DNA of 64,000 nt, from the NCBI GenBank assembly GCA_944325705.1, contig CALVBB010000005.1:1-64000 (forward strand). Reading direction: 5' to 3'. Under the pieces are notes generated by a model. That model was not told the origin of the DNA. It did no database searches and worked only from the letters and a program-made list of their open reading frames with translations. The position numbers and the translations under genes are program-made. This document shows, piece by piece, positions 16,161-25,139 of this stretch. This DNA comes from Candidatus Gastranaerophilales bacterium. GTDB lineage: Bacteria; Cyanobacteriota; Vampirovibrionia; Gastranaerophilales; Gastranaerophilaceae. The number at the start of each line of letters is the position of its first letter. The stretch's first letter is position 1.

Positions 16161-16715
16161 TTAGTATAACTCGCTCACAAGCTTGTTAATCAAACCTTTC
16201 ACCGCAGGAGTAATTATCAAATCGGGTTCTTTAGCAGTAAATTCATCAAGAGTTGTGATTGCATCGCGCAAATTCCCTTTACGCTGGTAAAGCAGTCCGC
16301 GCATAATAAGGTTGAGCGGATTATCATTTTCATAAGTTTGTTTAATTTTCGTATCTACAAGCCCCAGTTCCTGATAGCAGTCAGCAAGATTTTCATAATA
16401 TCTGAAATTAAGACTGAACTGTTTCAGCGCACGTTCAAAGCAGTCCTGCGCCATGTCAGGATAACCCATTTTCATATAACATTCACCGAGATTGTTGTAA
16501 TATACAGCAGAAGCCTGCCTGTTCGGACTGAGGCTGATTGCTATTTTAAACTCCTGAATCGCCGGATAGTACCAGTGATCTTCCAAATAATACAACCCCA
16601 AATTATTATGATAATATGCGTTTTTCTCGGCATCTATTGTATAAAAATCCGGTCTACGGTATCCGGAAAACAATACCGCGCAAAATATAAGTGATATTAC
16701 AGCAAATTTTTTCAT
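16161..16715 (-). CDS. TPR-repeat secreted/periplasmic protein, 184 aa
   Basis: Seen: a hydrophobic N-terminal signal (residues 1-18), then tandem tetratricopeptide repeats with the A20/P32 pattern. The segments YYHNNLGLYYLEDHWYYPAI, AVYYNNLGECYMKMGYPDMA and FRYYENLADCYQELGL are each about 34 residues apart. Such proteins scaffold protein-protein contacts in the envelope. Partner unknown. It has a weak RBS (GAGGTATATT). It stands apart from the MBL/metallophosphoesterase operon but is on the same strand, 115 bases downstream. Confidence 0.8.
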   Translation of the reverse strand: MKKFAVISLIFCAVLFSGYRRPDFYTIDAEKNAYYHNNLGLYYLEDHWYYPAIQEFKIAISLSPNRQASAVYYNNLGECYMKMGYPDMAQDCFERALKQFSLNFRYYENLADCYQELGLVDTKIKQTYENDNPLNLIMRGLLYQRKGNLRDAITTLDEFTAKEPDLIITPAVKGLINKLVSELY

Positions 16716-16829
16716 AAAATATACCTCTCATACACCGCCACTGATATTTTGTGCTATGCCGCTCTGCCGGTAAAATCAACAACGGGCATACGTATTATTT
16801 AAGGATAATCCGCCTAGGGTCAAAACAAA

Positions 16830-17765
16830 TTATAATAAATCTATTTCCAGCCCTTCGTATGCAAGTATTGCCTTTCCTCCCAAAGCTTTATAGTGTTCAT
16901 TGATTTCATCAAGTTTTTCATCATCATAACCCGGATCAAAATGGAAGAATACGAGTTGTTCAGCATTAACCTGCTTCTGGCATTCTACAGCCATATCAAA
17001 AGTTGAATGTCCATACCCTTGTTTAGGTACAAAAGAACTCATATAATCTTCTGTAGTATATTGAGCATCATGAATTAATAGATTGCATCCGCGGGCAAAG
17101 TTAGCAAGCTTTTTATCTCCGCCGAGATAGCTTTCTTTGTCGGTTGCATAAACAAGGACCTTACCTTTGTAAGAAATCTTATAAATAATAACACCTTCCT
17201 GAGGATGTGCATAAGAGCGGTAGCAGGTAATTACCACATCATCTTCCCCGGTTGAAGCAAGATCATCCTGACGTTCAATTCTTTTTATAACAGGAGGCTC
17301 GCCCCGGCGCAGTATAATTGCATCGGTTTCTGCAATATTTCTGATATTAAGATTACCCGCAATATCGCCTAAATCAAGCGGGAAGGATTTGCCAAACAAA
17401 AGCTCTGCAAGCTCATCAGAAAGAGATTCATTGTAATTTACGTTGCCGTAAACATTTATTACAGTTGACGGAATATGGAGCGGTCTGAAAAATGTAAACC
17501 CCTGAATATGATCCTGATGAATATGCGAAAGTAATACAGTTGCCCTGATAGGAGTTCTACTGTCATTATCAACACCGGAAGCAATATAGTGTTCCAGAAG
17601 CTCGTTTCCTACATCTATTAAACCAGTACCTGCATCAAGTACAATAAGGTTTCCGCCTGCATAAACCTCAACACAGGAGGTATTGCCGCCGTATTTCAGA
17701 TATTCTTTTTTTGCTATAGGATAACTTCCTCTGACGCCTCTGAATTTTACTTTAAACTCGCTCAT
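16830..17765 (-). CDS. MBL-fold metallo-hydrolase
   Basis: Metallo-beta-lactamase fold enzyme, nearest in layout to the RNase Z / class II cyclic-nucleotide phosphodiesterase group; substrate unknown. Seen: 311 residues; FRGVRGSYP start typical of this group; GGNTSCVEV; the metal motif SHIHQDHIQG (HxHxDH, about residues 92-100); a later His in RSYAHPQE; LIHDAQYT (Asp ligand); and YGHSTFDMAVE with HFDPGYDD near the end. Last gene of a same-strand run with the metallophosphoesterase (14-base gap) and TPR gene. Confidence 0.85.
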   Translation of the reverse strand: MSEFKVKFRGVRGSYPIAKKEYLKYGGNTSCVEVYAGGNLIVLDAGTGLIDVGNELLEHYIASGVDNDSRTPIRATVLLSHIHQDHIQGFTFFRPLHIPSTVINVYGNVNYNESLSDELAELLFGKSFPLDLGDIAGNLNIRNIAETDAIILRRGEPPVIKRIERQDDLASTGEDDVVITCYRSYAHPQEGVIIYKISYKGKVLVYATDKESYLGGDKKLANFARGCNLLIHDAQYTTEDYMSSFVPKQGYGHSTFDMAVECQKQVNAEQLVFFHFDPGYDDEKLDEINEHYKALGGKAILAYEGLEIDLL

Positions 17766-17779
17766 ATTTTCAACCTCTG

Positions 17780-18754
17780 TTATTTTTTAATTTCATAAAC
17801 TGCACTCCGGTCTTTGCTGTCGCCTGCATATATATTTGAAGCAAATACAAGAAGTTTAGCCATTTTCTGAACACCTGTCTCGCGTGTTTCTTTCATCTGA
17901 ATATCAAAAACGACTTTCTTACGTGTATTTGTCACAGTAACTACTCTGAAAGCATTCGGATAAGACACAAGTGCCGGAGAATTTACATACAGAACATTCC
18001 CTTTCTGGAAAATCTTAGCGGCATGATAGTGTCCGGAAAAAACAGCGATAGGGTTTGTATGTTTTTCAATAATCTCCTGTACATCACCTGCGTTTTGAAG
18101 CCTGTGGCTTTCGCTCGGAAACGGTTCAAGCACAGGAACGTGCATAAATATCAACACTGTATCGTTTCCGGCCTCATCAAGTTCTTCATCAAGCCATTTG
18201 AGTTGTTCTTCATCAACAAGCCCCTGAGAGGTAAGCCTTTCGCTGATAATAGTGTCTAGAACAATAACCTTATACCCCTTTCTAGGCTCAAAAGAGTAGT
18301 ATCTCTGTTTGCCGCGCATATTTTCGTTATGCGAACCCAGAATATCAAGGTACAAAGCCTTTGTCAAAAACCCTCCGACGCAGCGGTCGTGGTTGCCGAA
18401 TGCAAAATACCATGGCACATTTAGCTTTTCAACATGCGGCAAAACTGCAGTCAGCTCTTTTTCAAAAGGTTTGTCTATCAAATCCCCCGTAAACATGACA
18501 AAATTAATGTTCGGGGTTTCATTAATCTGTTGTATGGCGTCATCCAGAAGCTTTGGAGATTCACCTGTCATTTTAAAGGTTGTATTTGAGCCTTCTTTCA
18601 AGAAATGAACATCACTTACCTGTGCAAACTTTAGGCTCGAGGCGCTGTAGCATTGCAGCCCGTAAACCATAACACCGGTAAGAGCCAGAGTGATTAGTGT
18701 ATTCATCAATCCGGTTAAGAAAGATTCTTTTTTCTTATATTTTTTTCTTGCCAT
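17780..18754 (-). CDS. Membrane-anchored metallophosphoesterase
   Basis: Calcineurin-like phosphoesterase facing the periplasm, substrate unknown (lipid- or nucleotide-linked phosphates are known for the family). Seen: 324 residues; basic N-terminus, then one membrane segment (about residues 14-33). Metal-binding blocks are in order: QVSDVHF, FTGDLID, FGNHDR, FMHVP, and SGHYHAAK. It lacks a lipobox. It starts one base before the end of the TPR gene (18756) and is followed at 14 bases by the MBL gene, so three genes form one operon. Confidence 0.88.
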   Translation of the reverse strand: MARKKYKKKESFLTGLMNTLITLALTGVMVYGLQCYSASSLKFAQVSDVHFLKEGSNTTFKMTGESPKLLDDAIQQINETPNINFVMFTGDLIDKPFEKELTAVLPHVEKLNVPWYFAFGNHDRCVGGFLTKALYLDILGSHNENMRGKQRYYSFEPRKGYKVIVLDTIISERLTSQGLVDEEQLKWLDEELDEAGNDTVLIFMHVPVLEPFPSESHRLQNAGDVQEIIEKHTNPIAVFSGHYHAAKIFQKGNVLYVNSPALVSYPNAFRVVTVTNTRKKVVFDIQMKETRETGVQKMAKLLVFASNIYAGDSKDRSAVYEIKK

Positions 18755-18755
18755 A

Positions 18756-19679
18756 CTACTCTTTCTCTTCTGACTGCTCTGACGCTGCGCCGTTCATGGC
18801 GGATTTAACTTCATTATACTTTAAAAGTAAAAATTTATCATCATCAGAGAGGATGAGTGCTTTATCAAGGTTAAGAAGAGCGTTGTTGTAATCTTTCAGC
18901 CCGTAATAGCAAAGCCCGATATATTTATAAATATCGGAAGTTTGAATATCACCAATCAAAGATTCCAGAAGCTCCTTTGCTCTGGCGTAACTGCCTTTAT
19001 TGTAGAGAATAATACCGTGCACATAGCGGTATTCAATATCATCATTCAGTGCTATCGCCGTATTAATTTCTGTTTCTGCATCGTTGTACTGTGACATGCC
19101 CATGTAAGCTTTTGCCCTTACAAAATATCCGAAATCCTCCTGCTGGTTATAATACAAAAACCTTGTAACCGGAGGAATTGCAGCATCATAGTGTCCGGCT
19201 TCAATATTACACAGTGCAATAGACAAAAGAGCCTGAGTGAACCCGGGTTGGCTTTCAAAAGCTTTTGAGTAGGCATCAATTGCCTGATTATACTGGCCGT
19301 TTTCTCTGTAATAATCTCCAAGAAAGCTGTAAACCCAGAAATTTCCACCGGCGGCCGCCTGCTTCAGCGCATCAAGCATTCCCTGCCGGTTTCCGTTTTT
19401 TCTTGCCTGAATTGCGGCATCAAGTTTCTGATTACCCGCGGTTATATAGGACTTTCTGTTGACATTCAGCAGACGTATCAGCATACTGCGAATATCATGG
19501 AAATCTTTATTATCCGGCTCAAGTGCCAGAGCCTTGTCAACATAGGTAATCGAGCCTGCATAATCCCCCATAACAGCATAATTCTTTGCAATATCAAGGT
19601 AATCCTCTGTCATTTCGCTTGAAAATACAGGCATAACCAACAATATACTCAACAGTCCCGATAACAGCAATTTTTTCAT
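18756..19679 (-). CDS. TPR-repeat secreted protein, 307 aa, first gene of operon
   Basis: Seen: cleavable signal peptide (residues 1-20, SGLLSILLVMPVFS), then seven or so tetratricopeptide repeats across residues 25-295 (for example KNYAVMGDYAGSITYVDKAL, YYRENGQYNQAIDAYSKAF, GLCYYGLKDYNNALLNLDKA). The C-terminus is Glu/Lys-rich. It is probably a periplasmic scaffold. It leads the operon with a metallophosphoesterase and an MBL hydrolase, which hints at a shared envelope function (inference only). A TATAAT-like element lies near 19692. Confidence 0.82.
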   Translation of the reverse strand: MKKLLLSGLLSILLVMPVFSSEMTEDYLDIAKNYAVMGDYAGSITYVDKALALEPDNKDFHDIRSMLIRLLNVNRKSYITAGNQKLDAAIQARKNGNRQGMLDALKQAAAGGNFWVYSFLGDYYRENGQYNQAIDAYSKAFESQPGFTQALLSIALCNIEAGHYDAAIPPVTRFLYYNQQEDFGYFVRAKAYMGMSQYNDAETEINTAIALNDDIEYRYVHGIILYNKGSYARAKELLESLIGDIQTSDIYKYIGLCYYGLKDYNNALLNLDKALILSDDDKFLLLKYNEVKSAMNGAASEQSEEKE

Positions 19680-19714
19680 ATCAAAATTATAACATATAAT
19701 TATAATCTTTGTAA

Positions 19715-19914
19715 TTAGTCCGGATGTTTATCAAAATCCAACAACTCTTTAGGTTCAACACCCAGAACATCCGCAATGATTTTTAACTTTGAAAGCGTAA
19801 TATCTGTGCGTGCAGTTTCCACCATTGCTATCGTGGATCGGGAAATTCCGCTCACTGCAAGGAAATCATCCTGCTTAATCCTCTTTTCTTTTCTAATCTT
19901 TGCTTTACTGACAT
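19715..19914 (-). pseudogene. XRE-family HTH regulator, start out of frame
   Basis: On the minus strand a complete Cro/C1-type HTH (KRIKQDDFLAVSGISRSTI, then TLSKLKIIADVLGVEPKELL) is open from about 19912 to the stop at 19715-19717. The only good ATG (19912-19914) is in a different frame and stops after 20 codons, so one indel separates start and body. Either a recent frameshift or a non-ATG start. It is divergent from a prepilin gene that is also broken (19959). Confidence 0.55.
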
Positions 19915-19958
19915 TATAAAAAAATCAGTGTCACTGACATTTTAGAAGGAGAAAATCT

Positions 19959-20709
19959 ATGTCTTATATACAGCAAAAAGGATTTACACTGGCAGAAGTC
20001 CTGATTACACTCGGTATTATCGGTGTTGTCGCAGCAATGACAATGCCTTCGATTGTCGGCAGATATAAAGAAAAGCAGCATACAATACAACTGCAGAAAG
20101 TTTATTCTATACTCTCACAGGCGTTTAAAATGGCAGTTTTAGAATATGGGGAACCTTAATACTGGGGGCTTAGCACAAGTGAAACCGGAGAAATCGATAA
20201 AAATGGCAATGTGATAGTAGACAACAGCGGCCAGATACTTGCCGCAAATATTTTTAGCAAATGCCGAATAATAAATCTGATAAACAAATCCGTAAATATT
20301 TGTCATTTGACGGTAGAGAGGCCACTTCTAATGTAACAAATATAAACCAGGGTTACAACAACACTTTATATCTGGCTGACGGCACAATTGTAACTTTTGG
20401 ATGGGTGTATGAAAATTGTGCAAACGATGCAATTGAATGCGGTGATATATCTGTAACTTTTCCGGGAAAAATGCACAGCTGGGCGTTAACCGATTTTTCT
20501 TCTATCTGTCGCCTAAAGGGATTATACCATACGGTCATAAAAATCATACAACAAGAAGCTTTAAAGATTATTGCGATATTACTAATTCGACAGGAAAATC
20601 AAGCTCTGAACAAGGAAGAGGTTGTACAGCATGGGTAATATCTAATAACAATATGGATTACCTTCACTGTACAGGACTGGACTGGGACTCAAAAACTTCC
20701 TGCAAATAA
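19959..20709 (+). pseudogene. Degraded type IV prepilin-like gene
   Basis: ATG with RBS AGAAGGAG, then an intact pseudopilin N-terminus (QKGFTLAEVLITLGIIGV) and 66 codons to a stop at 20157-20159. The following sequence still codes for prepilin-like protein in pieces: YWGLSTSETGEID in the original frame after the stop; SFDGREATSNV…LADGTIVTFGW in a second frame (from 20261); and GRGCTAWVISNNN…CTGLDWDSKTSCK in a third, ending at 20709. At least one nonsense change and two frameshifts. A terminator follows directly. Confidence 0.85.
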
Positions 20710-20734
20710 AAGCTCCTTTATAAGGAGCTTTTTT
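20708..20734. terminator. Terminator between the broken prepilin and thrC
   Basis: AAAAGCTCCTT pairs with AAGGAGCTTTT around TAT, with six T on the plus strand; convergent genes on either side. Confidence 0.85.
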
Positions 20735-20736
20735 AT

Positions 20737-21789
20737 TTACATATTCATTACCCTTAAAATTTCTGTCATATCGGATGAGGTCTTTTTTACATCCGCATTT
20801 GAATACTTAATAGCATTGTCCGGATCCTTCAGTCCGTTGCCTGTCAGGATACACACAACTTTTGAGCCGGCTTTTACCGTATCTTTAACCTTAATCAACC
20901 CAGCCACAGATGCAGCGCTTGCAGGTTCAGCAAGGACTCCCTCGGTTGATGCAATCAGTTTGTATGCTTTAACAATTTCTTCATCAGTGACAAAATTAAT
21001 CATCCCCCTGCTTTCATCTCGTGCAGCTTCTGCCTGTTTCCAGCTTGCAGGGTTGCCTATTCGTATAGCAGTTGCAAGCGTTTCAGGTTTTAAAATTCTT
21101 TCCCCGCGTACAATTGCAGCGGAACCTTCTGCCTCAAAGCCCATCATCTTAGGGAGAGCCGGAATTTTGCCAAGTGCATAAAATTCCTTGTAGCCTTTCC
21201 AGTAAGCAGTTATGTTGCCCGCATTCCCGACAGGTATAAAATGGTAATCCGGAGCTGTACCGAGGGCATTGCAGATTTCAAATGCACCGGTTTTCTGACC
21301 TTCAATTCTGTAAGGATTTACTGAATTTACAAGCGTTACAGGATATTTGTCAGCAATTTTTCTGACAAGCTCAAGCGCTTCATCAAAATTTCCCTGAATC
21401 GCAATAATCTCAGCACCGTACATCATTGCCTGCGACAGTTTGCCAAGCGCAATATACCCGTCCGGAATAAGAACAAAAGTCCTCATGCCGGCCCTTGCCC
21501 CGTAAGCAGCCGCAGAAGCTGATGTATTACCGGTAGAAGCACAAATTATCGCACCGGAGCCTTCTTCTTTAGCTTTTGAAACAGCCATTGTCATCCCGCG
21601 GTCCTTAAAACTGCCGGTAGGATTACACCCTTCAAATTTCAAATAAATCTCGGCATCAATCCCTATTTTCTTTGCAAGATTTTCAGCCTTGATTAACGGA
21701 GTGCTACCCTCGTTGAGAGTTATAACCGGTGTTTTTTCCGATACCGGAAGGTATTCTCTGAAAGTATTGATTAATCCTTGATAGTACAT
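20737..21789 (-). CDS. thrC: Threonine synthase
   Basis: PLP enzyme that converts O-phosphohomoserine to threonine in the cytoplasm. Seen: 350 residues (short, plant/archaeal-like class). PLP lysine in [11 protein letters not shown] (K62), substrate loop [18 protein letters not shown], phosphate-binding [14 protein letters not shown], and a C-terminal LTGNGLKDP. hom lies 1.9 kb away on the same strand, separated by the duplicated unknown genes, so the threonine pathway genes are close but not contiguous. Regulation not visible. Confidence 0.95.
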   Translation of the reverse strand: MYYQGLINTFREYLPVSEKTPVITLNEGSTPLIKAENLAKKIGIDAEIYLKFEGCNPTGSFKDRGMTMAVSKAKEEGSGAIICASTGNTSASAAAYGARAGMRTFVLIPDGYIALGKLSQAMMYGAEIIAIQGNFDEALELVRKIADKYPVTLVNSVNPYRIEGQKTGAFEICNALGTAPDYHFIPVGNAGNITAYWKGYKEFYALGKIPALPKMMGFEAEGSAAIVRGERILKPETLATAIRIGNPASWKQAEAARDESRGMINFVTDEEIVKAYKLIASTEGVLAEPASAASVAGLIKVKDTVKAGSKVVCILTGNGLKDPDNAIKYSNADVKKTSSDMTEILRVMNM

Positions 21790-21834
21790 AAAATTTCCCT
21801 CGCTTTTTACATACTAATTCTACCATAGAAAATT

Positions 21835-22059
21835 TTAAAACGAAAAATCAAACAAATCTTTTAATTCCACATCAAGAGCATTAGCAAGAACCCTCATTGT
21901 CTTAATAGTAACATTTGCCTCCCCGCGTTCAATCTGGCCTATGTAATTAAAATTCATATCGACAAGTTCAGCAAGCTTCATCTGTGAAAGCTTTTGGGAC
22001 TTCCTGACATAGGCAAGTTTTGCACCGAAACGTTTCTCAATGTCAAAATTTTTATCCAT
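21835..22059 (-). CDS. XRE-family HTH regulator, 74 aa
   Basis: Small DNA-binding protein that is essentially one Cro/C1-type domain: FGAKLAYVRKSQKLSQMKLAE, then a recognition helix region NFNYIGQIERGEANVTIKTM, and LANALDVELKDLF. It is divergent from the tandem-duplicated unknown genes that begin at 22256 and may regulate them or itself; the 196-bp AT-rich gap between them contains several TTAATAACTATTA-like palindromic stretches that could be operators (inference). Confidence 0.85.
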   Translation of the reverse strand: MDKNFDIEKRFGAKLAYVRKSQKLSQMKLAELVDMNFNYIGQIERGEANVTIKTMRVLANALDVELKDLFDFSF

Positions 22060-22255
22060 AACAACTATTATAAATTTTGTAATAACAAATTTCTAACGTA
22101 TTATAAGCAGTTTATACCAGTTAATAACTATTAAAATTTGTAAAGATTGCAAAAAAATCTGGCAATTTACAATTTAAAAATATCTTTATTAACATGTAAA
22201 TAACTGTTAATGACTATTATTTATTAGTTAATAGAGGATACGAAAGGAGATTACA

Positions 22256-22696
22256 ATGGACATCAATGGAGTAAATCAGACAGCAAAAGTACAGGCTGAG
22301 ACTGCAGGAATTTCAAACGACGCAGCCGCAGAAAAAACAGAAAAGCTGAACAGCGTTTTTGAACAAAAGCCAAAACTAGCAATACCAGATACAGACCTTC
22401 CGGAAGCATTACCTTTACATGAACAAGAACCGGAACAGCTGACCAGAAAACAAGCAAAAGAGTGGATTAAGGAGTACAGAGAAAAGACCGGATGCTCCAA
22501 AAAAGAAGCTAAAGCCGCCTTTAAAGAGGAATTTGGTTATAAAGTTCCGAGCAGTATGTTGATGAAAGGTCTAAGAGCTAACCTTATCGGAATAATTCCT
22601 ATTGCAGGCTTCCTTGCATTAACCGGGGATGCAATCAGCAATGGTAAACTTGGTATACAACGATTTATTGAAACAGGATCATTCAAAAGGAGTTAA
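22256..22696 (+). CDS. Unknown protein, first tandem copy, 146 aa
   Basis: Family not recognised. RBS AAAGGAG. The N-terminal 35 residues are Ala/Glu-rich and differ from copy two. They are followed by a Pro-rich acidic linker (PDTDLPEALPLHEQEPEQ), a charged helical segment (RKQAKEWIKEYREKTG, KKEAKAAFKEEFGY) and a hydrophobic C-terminal segment (LIGIIPIAGFLALTGDAI) that could cross or bind the membrane. Ends KRS. It is followed by a 16-codon fragment of the third gene of the cluster. Confidence 0.75.
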   Translation: MDINGVNQTAKVQAETAGISNDAAAEKTEKLNSVFEQKPKLAIPDTDLPEALPLHEQEPEQLTRKQAKEWIKEYREKTGCSKKEAKAAFKEEFGYKVPSSMLMKGLRANLIGIIPIAGFLALTGDAISNGKLGIQRFIETGSFKRS

Positions 22697-22698
22697 TT

Positions 22699-22746
22699 AT
22701 GACAGAACCGGTAAGAATAAAAATAGGGAATGTGTCGTTTAGTTAA
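22699..22746 (+). pseudogene. Truncated copy of the 23213 gene, 15 codons
   Basis: ATG followed by the same first codons as the gene at 23213 (TEPVRIKIGNVSF) and then a stop at the duplication junction. It keeps the same RBS (AAAAGGAG), so a 15-residue peptide could be made, but it is best read as a by-product of the tandem duplication. Confidence 0.85.
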
Positions 22747-22769
22747 AGAGGATACGAAAGGAGATTACA

Positions 22770-23210
22770 ATGACTATTAATGGAGTAAATCAGACAGCAA
22801 AAATTGTGCAGCCAGAAACTACCAGCATTCAAAATGATGCAGCAGCAAAATCAGAAAATCTGAACAGCGTTTTTGAACAAAAGCCAAAACTAGCAATACC
22901 AGATACAGACCTTCCGGAAGCATTACCTTTACATGAACAAGAACCGGAACAGCTGACCAGAAAACAAGCAAAAGAGTGGATTAAGGAGTACAGAGAAAAG
23001 ACCGGATGCTCCAAAAAAGAAGCTAAAGCCGCCTTTAAAGAGGAATTTGGTTATAAAGTTCCGAGCAGTATGTTGATGAAAGGTCTAAGAGCTAACCTTA
23101 TCGGAATAATTCCTATTGCAGGCTTCCTTGCATTAACCGGGGATGCAATCAGCAATGGTAAACTTGGTATACAACGATTTATTGAAACAGGATCATTCAA
23201 AAGGAGTTAA
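22770..23210 (+). CDS. Unknown protein, second tandem copy, 146 aa
   Basis: Paralogue of the gene at 22256. Residues 37-146 appear identical, while the first 36 differ at roughly half the positions (QTAKIVQPETTSIQNDAAAK here against QTAKVQAETAGISNDAAAEK), keeping length equal. Such a sharp boundary between diverged and identical parts suggests gene conversion of the 3' part or selection on the N-terminus (inference). RBS AAAGGAG. Translationally close to the next gene (2-base gap). Confidence 0.75.
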   Translation: MTINGVNQTAKIVQPETTSIQNDAAAKSENLNSVFEQKPKLAIPDTDLPEALPLHEQEPEQLTRKQAKEWIKEYREKTGCSKKEAKAAFKEEFGYKVPSSMLMKGLRANLIGIIPIAGFLALTGDAISNGKLGIQRFIETGSFKRS

Positions 23211-23212
23211 TT

Positions 23213-23653
23213 ATGACAGAACCGGTAAGAATAAAAATAGGGAATGTGTCGTTTAGACAAAAGGATATTAAGTCATATAGCGTAAACTTTCAAAACGATG
23301 AAAAAATTAACAGTGTTCTTTTGAACAACGGAACAAAAATAACTTTTAAAGATCAGGAAGCAGGAAATAAATCTGTTAACTGCGGCAGATTACGTGATGG
23401 CGAAATATATAATATGACAAATTTTTTCGGAATAAAAGGCTTAACAATCGAAGGGTCTAAAGAAAATGACGCCTACCGTTTATACAGCTGTGAGGACTAC
23501 AACATTGACACACGCGGCGGAAAAAAAGACCAGATTATACTTATTGATTCATCCAGAGGTACAATCAAAGCAGACGAAAATGATATAACTACCAATTCTT
23601 CAAGAAAAACACCCATTAAAGACAATGAAATTTATACAAGAATGAAAAAATAA
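23213..23653 (+). CDS. Unknown protein, 146 aa, beta-rich
   Basis: No recognised domain. Start ATG two bases after the previous stop, with RBS AAAAGGAG inside it. No signal or membrane segment. The alternation of short beta-like stretches (VRIKIGNVSF, GTKITFKDQ, GLTIEGS, DQIILIDSS) with Gly/Asn turns suggests a small beta-helix or right-handed repeat. C-terminus basic. Its truncated duplicate lies at 22699. The close spacing suggests the two gene products act together. Confidence 0.7.
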   Translation: MTEPVRIKIGNVSFRQKDIKSYSVNFQNDEKINSVLLNNGTKITFKDQEAGNKSVNCGRLRDGEIYNMTNFFGIKGLTIEGSKENDAYRLYSCEDYNIDTRGGKKDQIILIDSSRGTIKADENDITTNSSRKTPIKDNEIYTRMKK

Positions 23654-23661
23654 TACTTTTC

Positions 23662-23692
23662 AAAAAAGACCGGCAAATATGCCGGTCTTTTT
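23662..23692. terminator. Bidirectional terminator
   Basis: AAAAGACCGGCA pairs with TGCCGGTCTTTT around AATA, between the convergent gene stops at 23653 and 23694. Confidence 0.88.
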
Positions 23693-23693
23693 A

Positions 23694-25010
23694 TTATACC
23701 TGAACTCTTATCAAACTGTTTACATTGTTGATAACTTCATCATTTTCAAAAGCTTCAATCGCTTTTTGCATATTTTTTTCTTTCACAAGCTCTGTAATGA
23801 CTGTAATATCAGCAGTATTATCGTCTGAAACACAACGCTGTACAATGCTTGCAAGACTTATGTCATTATCCGCGCAAATATTACCGATTTTGCCGATAAC
23901 GCCTTTGTTGTTTTTAGCATTAATAGAAAGATAATACTTGTTGATGGTATCTAAAATATCAATCGGCACAGCATCATCACTGTGGCGGCATCTCATCATA
24001 GGAAGAATATAATCAGTTTTGCCAAGTTCAGAAACAATTGCCAGAATATCGCCTACGACAGAACTTGCAGTAGGAAACTCTCCCGCCCCCGGACCCGAAA
24101 GCGTAATATCCCCTACCGGATGCCCGCTTAATGAAACAGCATTTGTCACATAATCAATATGCGCCAGAGTCGATTTTTTGGAAACAAGCATAGGATGAAC
24201 CCTTACATCCGCTCTGCCTTCCTTATCAATATAAGCGGATGCAATAAGCTTTATCTTATAACCCAGATCATTTGCCGCAAGCATATCCTGTGCGCGGATT
24301 TTTGTAATCCCTTCGCGGTAAACATTCTCCAGCTTAATTCTCTTATTAAATGCAATTGTCGCAAGAGTTGTAATTTTATACGCAGCATCAAAACCTTCCA
24401 CATCACCTGTCGGGTCGGTTTCAGCATAACCAAGCTCCTGCGCTTCTTTCAAGACATTCGCATAAGAAGCTCCCTGAACATCCATTTTTGTCAGGATATA
24501 GTTTGTTGTACCGTTCAGAATAGCTTCAATTTTTGTGATTTTATTCCCTGCCAGAATTGTTTTAACCGGCATAATAATCGGAATGCCGCCTGCTATTGCT
24601 GCTTCGTAGAGAACAACCCTGTTATATTTTTCAGCAAAATTAAAAAGTTCTTCGCCGTGCTTGGCAAGAAGCTCCTTATTTGCCGTCACAATATGTTTGC
24701 CGTTTTTAATGGCAGTCTTAATCAAATCAAACGCCGGCTCCACACCGCCGATTAATTCCGCTACAATATCAACATCCGGATTGTTAACAACCTCGTAAGG
24801 GTCATCTGTAATTATCGAAACATCAAGCCCGTCAATATTACGCGGTTTGTTGATATTTTTCACAGCAATCTTTACAACTTCAATATTTTTAAAATCCCTC
24901 AGCGTTTTAAAAACACCGGAACCTACAGTTCCAAGCCCGATTATGCCGATTTTAATCTTTTTTCCGTAATTCTGCACCGGCTGCAAAATATTTTTATCGC
25001 AATTTTCCAT
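23694..25010 (-). CDS. hom: Homoserine dehydrogenase
   Basis: NAD(P)H-dependent reduction of aspartate semialdehyde to homoserine in the Thr/Met branch. Seen: 438 residues. Rossmann GIIGLGTVGSG at about 22-32, catalytic-domain motifs (TANKELLAKHG, AAIAGGIPII, LNGTTNYILTKM, GYAETDPTGDVEGFDAAYK), and a C-terminal ACT domain (KNNKGVIGKIGNICADNDISL), so feedback control by threonine is plausible from family knowledge. thrC is nearby on the same strand. A 16-residue N-terminal extension precedes the Rossmann strand. Confidence 0.96.
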   Translation of the reverse strand: MENCDKNILQPVQNYGKKIKIGIIGLGTVGSGVFKTLRDFKNIEVVKIAVKNINKPRNIDGLDVSIITDDPYEVVNNPDVDIVAELIGGVEPAFDLIKTAIKNGKHIVTANKELLAKHGEELFNFAEKYNRVVLYEAAIAGGIPIIMPVKTILAGNKITKIEAILNGTTNYILTKMDVQGASYANVLKEAQELGYAETDPTGDVEGFDAAYKITTLATIAFNKRIKLENVYREGITKIRAQDMLAANDLGYKIKLIASAYIDKEGRADVRVHPMLVSKKSTLAHIDYVTNAVSLSGHPVGDITLSGPGAGEFPTASSVVGDILAIVSELGKTDYILPMMRCRHSDDAVPIDILDTINKYYLSINAKNNKGVIGKIGNICADNDISLASIVQRCVSDDNTADITVITELVKEKNMQKAIEAFENDEVINNVNSLIRVQV

Positions 25011-25139
25011 AGATTAATCGTAACATAAAAAGAAAATTTTATATAATACTTTCATATATATGACAATAAGCCGCCCTATTCCAAAGCCGGTAACAACTTT
25101 TGATGAACTTAGCAGCCTAACGTCTTATTCTCAAACGTG

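Larger units (their letters stand above)
22237..23259 (+). repeat. Tandem duplication, 514-bp period
   Basis: The unit starting GAGGATACGAAAGGAGATTA recurs after 514 bases. From AACAGCGTTTTTGAACAAAA to the truncated end at GTGTCGTTTAG the copies are identical as far as I can see; the first 100 or so coding bases differ at many positions. The duplication copied one unknown gene plus the first 15 codons of the next. Confidence 0.9.

Noticed and set aside
24159-24755. 198-codon plus-strand frame
   Set aside because: Antisense to hom, a fully recognisable gene; cysteine/asparagine-rich composition is that of a shadow frame.
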